Assembly: GCF_013041605.1 (NCBI RefSeq)
Contig: NZ_JABEQC010000008.1
Location: forward strand, 124,001 to 188,000
Direction: 5' to 3'
From: Vibrio plantisponsor
GTDB lineage: Bacteria > Pseudomonadota > Gammaproteobacteria > Enterobacterales > Vibrionaceae
DNA: 64,000 nucleotides
The notes beneath the pieces were generated by a model that saw only the letters and a program-made list of their open reading frames with translations, made no database searches and was not told the DNA's origin. Position 1 is the stretch's first letter; each line of letters opens with the position of its first letter. A program made the position numbers and the translations under genes. Positions 59,437-64,000 of this stretch are shown piece by piece.

Positions 59437-60177
59437 ATGACGACACACAAGTTTGAACACCCTCTGAATGAAAAAACACGTATTTACTTACGAGTTGAAG
59501 CTTTGCTGCACCAGATGGAAAAAGCATCAGCCTTTGCTGACAGTATTCAGCACCAGTTATTTTTCCGTTCTCTATTCGATCTACTCGAAATTTTTGAGCA
59601 GATACAATTAAAGAGTGAACTGGCAAAAGATATCGAAAAACAGCGCCTCACTTACCGCAGTTGGTTAAACGTGGACGGTGTAGACCAAGAGATGCTTTCA
59701 GCACTGCTTGCTGAAGTGGATGAAGTACATCGCAATCTAATGAGCGCAGATCGTTTTGGTCAGTCACTTAAAGAAGATCGTTTCTTGTCTGCCATCCGAC
59801 AGCGTTTTAACCTACCCGGCGGATCATGCTGTTTTGATCTTCCCGCTTTGCATTACTGGCTTCACCTCTCGCCAGAGAAAAAATCTCAAGATGCCAACAA
59901 ATGGATGAGTACCTTAAAACCATTGTTAGATGCACTGACTCTTTGGCTCAAACTGACTCGTGAAACAGGTAGCTTTAAACCTCGTGTCGCACAATCTGGA
60001 TTTTTCCAAAGCGATGCAGAAGATGCCAACATACTGCGCTTGTCCATTCCGCTCGAATATGGTGTGTACCCAATGATCTCAGGTCATAAAAATCGTTTTG
60101 CGATTAAATTTATCGACTTTAAAACTGGGCAAGCCAGCTCTGAAGAGATACCCTTCGACCTTGCTGTGTGCTGCTGA
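59437..60177 (+). CDS. zapD: Cell division protein ZapD
   Basis: The 246-residue protein bundles FtsZ filaments at the division site. It begins with the family pattern [16 protein letters not shown] and has the conserved [14 protein letters not shown] block near residue 128, with alpha-helical then beta-rich halves. The order coaE-zapD-yacG is conserved with E. coli (coaE-yacF-yacG). Confidence 0.95.
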   Translation: MTTHKFEHPLNEKTRIYLRVEALLHQMEKASAFADSIQHQLFFRSLFDLLEIFEQIQLKSELAKDIEKQRLTYRSWLNVDGVDQEMLSALLAEVDEVHRNLMSADRFGQSLKEDRFLSAIRQRFNLPGGSCCFDLPALHYWLHLSPEKKSQDANKWMSTLKPLLDALTLWLKLTRETGSFKPRVAQSGFFQSDAEDANILRLSIPLEYGVYPMISGHKNRFAIKFIDFKTGQASSEEIPFDLAVCC

Positions 60178-60222
60178 ATAAACGTTTCTTAGCAGCTGAA
60201 CCATCATTAATAGGAAATCTAG

Positions 60223-60426
60223 ATGTCGTCCCAAAAGCCTACTGTGGTGAAATGTCCCCAATGCAAGCAAGAAGTCGTATGGAATGAGCAAAGTCCTTAT
60301 CGCCCTTTTTGTAGTAAACAATGCCAAATAATTGATTTTGGTGAATGGGCTGATGAAGAAAATGCCATTGCTGGTGCGCCAGATATGTCCGACTCTGACG
60401 GATGGACAGAAGACTACAACTCTTAA
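60223..60426 (+). CDS. yacG: DNA gyrase inhibitor YacG
   Basis: The 67-residue zinc protein has four cysteines C11, C14, C30 and C34 (CPQC...CSKQC). Its acidic, flexible tail is like that of E. coli YacG, which binds GyrB and inhibits DNA gyrase. AGGAA lies 9 bp before the ATG. It is convergent with parC. Confidence 0.94.
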   Translation: MSSQKPTVVKCPQCKQEVVWNEQSPYRPFCSKQCQIIDFGEWADEENAIAGAPDMSDSDGWTEDYNS

Positions 60427-60450
60427 TCCGATATTGAATTTTAAGCACAA

Positions 60451-60475
60451 AAAAGCCCCGAAGTTCGGGGCTTTT
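60451..60475. terminator. Bidirectional terminator, yacG and parC
   Basis: AAAAGCCCCGAA and TTCGGGGCTTTT (60451-60462 and 60464-60475) form a strong stem between convergent genes, with A and T tracts at its feet. Confidence 0.92.
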
Positions 60476-60492
60476 GCTTTTACTCGTTAGTG

Positions 60493-62772
60493 TTACTCTT
60501 CAGGCTCTGAGCTTGATTCTGCATTTGAAGTATCAATATCTATCTCAGTTACTCGCTGTAAGCCTCTAGGTAACAATCCACCACGGCGACCACGTTCACC
60601 ACGGAAGTTATCCAAATCACTCGGTTTCAAGCCAAGCTTACGCTTACCAGCATACAGAGTGACTGAAGCACCACTTGGTAATGCAATCAGATGAGACACA
60701 ACCTCTTCGCGAGATTTGGCTTTTGCCGCTGGAATATTGATGATCTTGTTACCTTTACCTTTACCTAACTGTGGCAAGTCTTTAATTGGGAACAACAACA
60801 TACGTCCCAAGTTGGTAATGGTAAGGATCTCATCAGTTTCAAGATCATTGACCGCTTGAGGTGCCATAATCTCAGCATTTTCAGGCAAATTCACCAGTGC
60901 TTTACCACTGCGGTTTTTCGAAAGCAGATCGGTTCCCTTACAGACGAAACCATAGCCAGCATCAGAGCCAACCAGCCAAAGCTGCTCTTCTTCACCCATG
61001 ATAACCTGACGGATCGTCGTCCCTTCAGCAACGTTCAATCGGCCTGTAATCGGTTCACCCTGACCACGAGCCGAAGGCAAGGTATGTGACTCAAGAGAGT
61101 AGCTACGGCCATCACTGCCGAAGAAAACAACTTGTTGGTTACTCTTACCGCTCGCTTGAGCTAAGTAAGCATCGCCTGATTTGTAGCTTAGACTGGTGCC
61201 ATCAACATCATGGCCTTTCGCATGACGAATCCAACCTTTTTCAGACAGAACCACAGTGATCAGTTCGCTTGGCATCAAATCACGTTCAGTTAGCGCTTTC
61301 GCTTCTTCACGTTCAACCAATGGTGAGCGACGATCATCACCGTATTTCTCAGCATCCGCCTTGATCTCTTTTTTCAGCAAGGTGTTTAGACGGCGTTCAG
61401 AGCCCAGAAGATCTTCCAGTTTTTTACGCTCTTTCTCTAACTCGTCTTGCTCACCGCGAATCTTCATCTCTTCCAGTTTCGCTAAGTTACGAAGTCTGGT
61501 GTCTAAGATCGCATCAGCTTGAATATCACTGATACCAAAGCGAGCCATTAATACTGCTTTCGGATCGTCTTCAGTACGGATAATTTCTATCACTTCATCA
61601 AGGTTAAGGTATGCAACCAACAAACCTTCCAAGATGTGTAAACGAGCCATGACTTTATCAAGACGGAATTGAAGACGACGACGTACGCTGGTACGACGGA
61701 ATTCGATCCACTCATTGAGAATGTCGACCAAACCTTTGACCTGAGGACGATTGTCCAGACCGATCATGTTCAGGTTTACGCGGAAGCTTTTCTCTAAATC
61801 AGTCGAAGCGAACAGGTGGCTCATCAGCAAATCGCAATCGACACGATTCGAGCGCGGAACAATCACAATTCGAGTCGGGTTTTCGTGATCAGACTCGTCT
61901 CGTAGATCGTCAACCATAGGCAGTTTCTTCGCACGCATCTGGTTAGCGATCTGTTCAAGAAGTTTTGCACCCGAAACCTGATGTGGCAGCGCCGAAATAA
62001 CGATGTCAGAACCTTCTTTGTGCCAAATCGCACGCGCTTTGATGCTGCCGCGGCCAGTGCGATAAATTTTTTCCAACTCAGCTTGAGGTGAAATAATTTC
62101 CGCTTCAGTTGGATAATCCGGCCCTTTCACAAACTGCATCACATCTGACAGTTCCGATTTCGGGTTATCAATCAGATGGATAGTTGCATCGGCAATTTCG
62201 CGTACGTTGTGTGGCGGAATATCAGTCGCCATACCAACGGCAATACCTGTTACACCGTTCAATAGAATATGTGGCAAGCGTGCTGGCAACATTTGCGGCT
62301 CTTTCATCGTGCCATCAAAGTTTGGCTGCCAATCCACGTTACCTTGGCCAAGTTCGCCTAATAATACTTCCGCAAACTTAGATAGCTTTGCTTCTGTATA
62401 ACGCATGGCCGCGAAGGATTTCGGATCATCCGGCGCACCCCAGTTACCTTGACCATCCACCAGAGGGTAGCGGTAAGAGAAAGGCTGAGCCATCAGTACC
62501 ATCGCTTCGTAACATGCAGAGTCACCATGCGGATGGTATTTACCCAACACGTCACCTACGGTACGTGCAGACTTTTTATATTTTGCCGCAGCCGAAAGTC
62601 CCAGCTCCGACATTGCATAAATTATGCGTCGTTGAACCGGCTTTAAACCATCACCAATATATGGCAAGGCACGGTCCATGATTACGTACATCGAGTAGTT
62701 CAGGTAAGCATCTTCCGTAAACTTGCGCATTGGAAGTTGTTCAACACCCTCGAAGTTAATTTCAGTACTCAT
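60493..62772 (-). CDS. parC: DNA topoisomerase IV subunit A
   Basis: The 759-residue subunit cuts and rejoins DNA to decatenate chromosomes. The winged-helix active site includes Y125 (AAMRYTE). The quinolone-resistance region [16 protein letters not shown] carries wild-type S85 and E89, so no first-step fluoroquinolone mutation is seen. The C-terminal DNA-wrapping domain (about 500-740) is shorter than in GyrA. The ATG is 3 bp after the parE stop, so the two are co-translated. Confidence 0.97.
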   Translation of the reverse strand: MSTEINFEGVEQLPMRKFTEDAYLNYSMYVIMDRALPYIGDGLKPVQRRIIYAMSELGLSAAAKYKKSARTVGDVLGKYHPHGDSACYEAMVLMAQPFSYRYPLVDGQGNWGAPDDPKSFAAMRYTEAKLSKFAEVLLGELGQGNVDWQPNFDGTMKEPQMLPARLPHILLNGVTGIAVGMATDIPPHNVREIADATIHLIDNPKSELSDVMQFVKGPDYPTEAEIISPQAELEKIYRTGRGSIKARAIWHKEGSDIVISALPHQVSGAKLLEQIANQMRAKKLPMVDDLRDESDHENPTRIVIVPRSNRVDCDLLMSHLFASTDLEKSFRVNLNMIGLDNRPQVKGLVDILNEWIEFRRTSVRRRLQFRLDKVMARLHILEGLLVAYLNLDEVIEIIRTEDDPKAVLMARFGISDIQADAILDTRLRNLAKLEEMKIRGEQDELEKERKKLEDLLGSERRLNTLLKKEIKADAEKYGDDRRSPLVEREEAKALTERDLMPSELITVVLSEKGWIRHAKGHDVDGTSLSYKSGDAYLAQASGKSNQQVVFFGSDGRSYSLESHTLPSARGQGEPITGRLNVAEGTTIRQVIMGEEEQLWLVGSDAGYGFVCKGTDLLSKNRSGKALVNLPENAEIMAPQAVNDLETDEILTITNLGRMLLFPIKDLPQLGKGKGNKIINIPAAKAKSREEVVSHLIALPSGASVTLYAGKRKLGLKPSDLDNFRGERGRRGGLLPRGLQRVTEIDIDTSNAESSSEPEE

Positions 62773-62775
62773 TCA

Positions 62776-64000
62776 TTACACCTCAGCCAAATCGCCATTG
62801 CTTTGTAGCCAAGTACGGCGGTCATCCGCACGTTTCTTGCCTAAAAGCATGTCCAACATCTCGTCCGTTGCCGTTTCATCATCAATCGTGAGCTGTACTA
62901 AACGACGAGTGTTTGGATCCATGGTTGTTTCGCGCAATTGAAGTGGGTTCATCTCACCCAAACCTTTGAATCGCTGAACGTTAATTTTGGCTTTCTTCTG
63001 GCTTAGTCTTTCCAAAATGCCATCTTTCTCTGCGTCATCTAGCGCATAGAACACTTCTTTACCGCAATCGATTCGATAAAGAGGAGGCATAGCGACATAG
63101 ATATGACCCGCTTTGGTCAGAGCTTGGAAGTGCTTAGTAAACAGAGCACAAAGCAGAGTTGCGATATGAAGACCATCCGAGTCCGCATCGGCAAGGATAC
63201 AGATTTTGCCGTAACGCAATCCGCTGAGGTCGTCGCTATCCGGGTCAATGCCCAAAGCAACAGAAATATCGTGTACTTCTTGAGACGCTAGTACCTGATC
63301 AGCAGACACTTCCCAAGTATTAAGAATTTTACCGCGTAGTGGCATCACCGCTTGGAACTCGCGATCACGTGCTTGCTTCGCACTACCACCCGCAGAATCC
63401 CCTTCGACGAAGAAGATTTCAGTACGGCTAAGGTCTTGCACTGAACAGTCTGTGAGTTTACCCGGTAGAGCTGGCCCTGAAGCCACTTTCTTACGGACCA
63501 CTTTCTTACTAGCACGCATACGGCTGTGAGCATTCGCAATACACACTTCTGCAAGTTGTTCTGCAAGTTGAGGCTTTTCATTCAGCCATAGGCTAAACGA
63601 GTCTTTCACCACACCAGAAACAAATGCGGCCGTTTGACGAGAAGAGAGACGTTCTTTTGTTTGACCAGCAAACTGCGGATCTTGCATTTTCACCGAAAGA
63701 ACATAGGCACAGCGGTCGAATACGTCTTCACCCGTGAGCTTAACACCACGTGGCAATAAATTACGGAACTCACAGAACTCGCGCATTGCATCCAATAAGC
63801 CCTGACGCAATCCATTGACGTGAGTACCACCTTGCGCAGTTGGGATTAAGTTAACGTAACTCTCAGTAATGAGCTCGCCACCTTCAGGAAGCCAAATAAC
63901 GGCCCAAGTTGCCGCTTCAGTCTCAGCTTTAAACTCACCGGTGAAAGGCTCTTCTGGTAGAACAACCGAATCTTTTACACCTTCGGTGAGATAGTCTTTT
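62776..64000 (-). CDS. parE: DNA topoisomerase IV subunit B, N-terminal part missing
   Basis: The frame stays open to the right edge, giving 407 residues of the C-terminal two thirds; the ATPase motifs lie outside. The toprim domain is intact, with EGDSAGGSAKQARD (the conserved glutamate) and the metal-binding DADSDGLHI. The partial transducer domain (QGGTHVNGLR) contains the QTK-loop region. It supplies ATP-driven strand passage with ParC. Confidence 0.97.
   Translation of the reverse strand, partial: KDYLTEGVKDSVVLPEEPFTGEFKAETEAATWAVIWLPEGGELITESYVNLIPTAQGGTHVNGLRQGLLDAMREFCEFRNLLPRGVKLTGEDVFDRCAYVLSVKMQDPQFAGQTKERLSSRQTAAFVSGVVKDSFSLWLNEKPQLAEQLAEVCIANAHSRMRASKKVVRKKVASGPALPGKLTDCSVQDLSRTEIFFVEGDSAGGSAKQARDREFQAVMPLRGKILNTWEVSADQVLASQEVHDISVALGIDPDSDDLSGLRYGKICILADADSDGLHIATLLCALFTKHFQALTKAGHIYVAMPPLYRIDCGKEVFYALDDAEKDGILERLSQKKAKINVQRFKGLGEMNPLQLRETTMDPNTRRLVQLTIDDETATDEMLDMLLGKKRADDRRTWLQSNGDLAEV

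Overview
The window is a stretch of a Vibrio chromosome, very probably from outside the V. cholerae group. This rests on the chitin-oligosaccharide gene cluster, a LuxR/HapR/SmcR-type quorum-sensing master regulator beside hpt and lpd, the pilABCD-coaE-zapD-yacG block, and protein sequences that align closely with remembered gammaproteobacterial counterparts (for example GlnK, AcnB, DksA, Can, AceE, XerD). No phage, insertion sequence, CRISPR array, tRNA or rRNA was seen. Apart from a few small sites, almost all sequence is accounted for by ordinary core genes.

Positions 1-10121 (+) hold the distal part of a chitin/chitosan oligosaccharide operon. It has two OppD/OppF-type ABC ATPases (the first cut by the window edge), a GH9 glucosaminidase-like enzyme, glucosamine kinase, a GH20 hexosaminidase, GH94 diacetylchitobiose phosphorylase and a phosphohexosamine mutase. 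Together they import oligosaccharides, split them hydrolytically or by phosphorolysis, and pass the amino sugars on as phosphates. Positions 10340-14102 (-) are the Fur-boxed fbpABC ferric iron importer. Positions 14245-16425 (-) hold glnK-amtB behind a sigma-54 promoter, then yacL.

Positions 16495-20349 (+) are a small glycerate/sugar-acid module (cdaR, GntP-type permease, glycerate kinase) lying between yacL and acnB. It is followed by acnB, a patatin type Vd autotransporter, mrcB and hrpB on the minus strand. Positions 30664-36663 (+) carry sfsA, dksA, gluQ, pcnB, folK, panB and panC. After these come a yadGH exporter (-), the carbonic anhydrase can (+), hpt (-) and the quorum-sensing regulator luxR (+), whose leader has a plausible Qrr small-RNA pairing site.

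Positions 40995-48048 (-) are the pyruvate dehydrogenase operon pdhR-aceE-aceF-lpd, with three PdhR-box-like palindromes upstream. Then come xerD-dsbC-recJ (-), fldB (+), ampD (-), nadC (+), the type IV pilus genes pilABCD with coaE, zapD and yacG (+), and parE-parC (-), with parE cut by the right edge.

The most interesting items are mainly regulatory. They are an NtrC-like dyad inside the yacL terminator just upstream of the glnK sigma-54 promoter, paired TTGCACAAT motifs 42 bp apart before the GntP permease, hairpins in most gaps of the chitin operon, a hairpin abutting recJ, and the inferred quorum-sensing sites upstream of luxR. I did not find a convincing wholly new multi-gene system.
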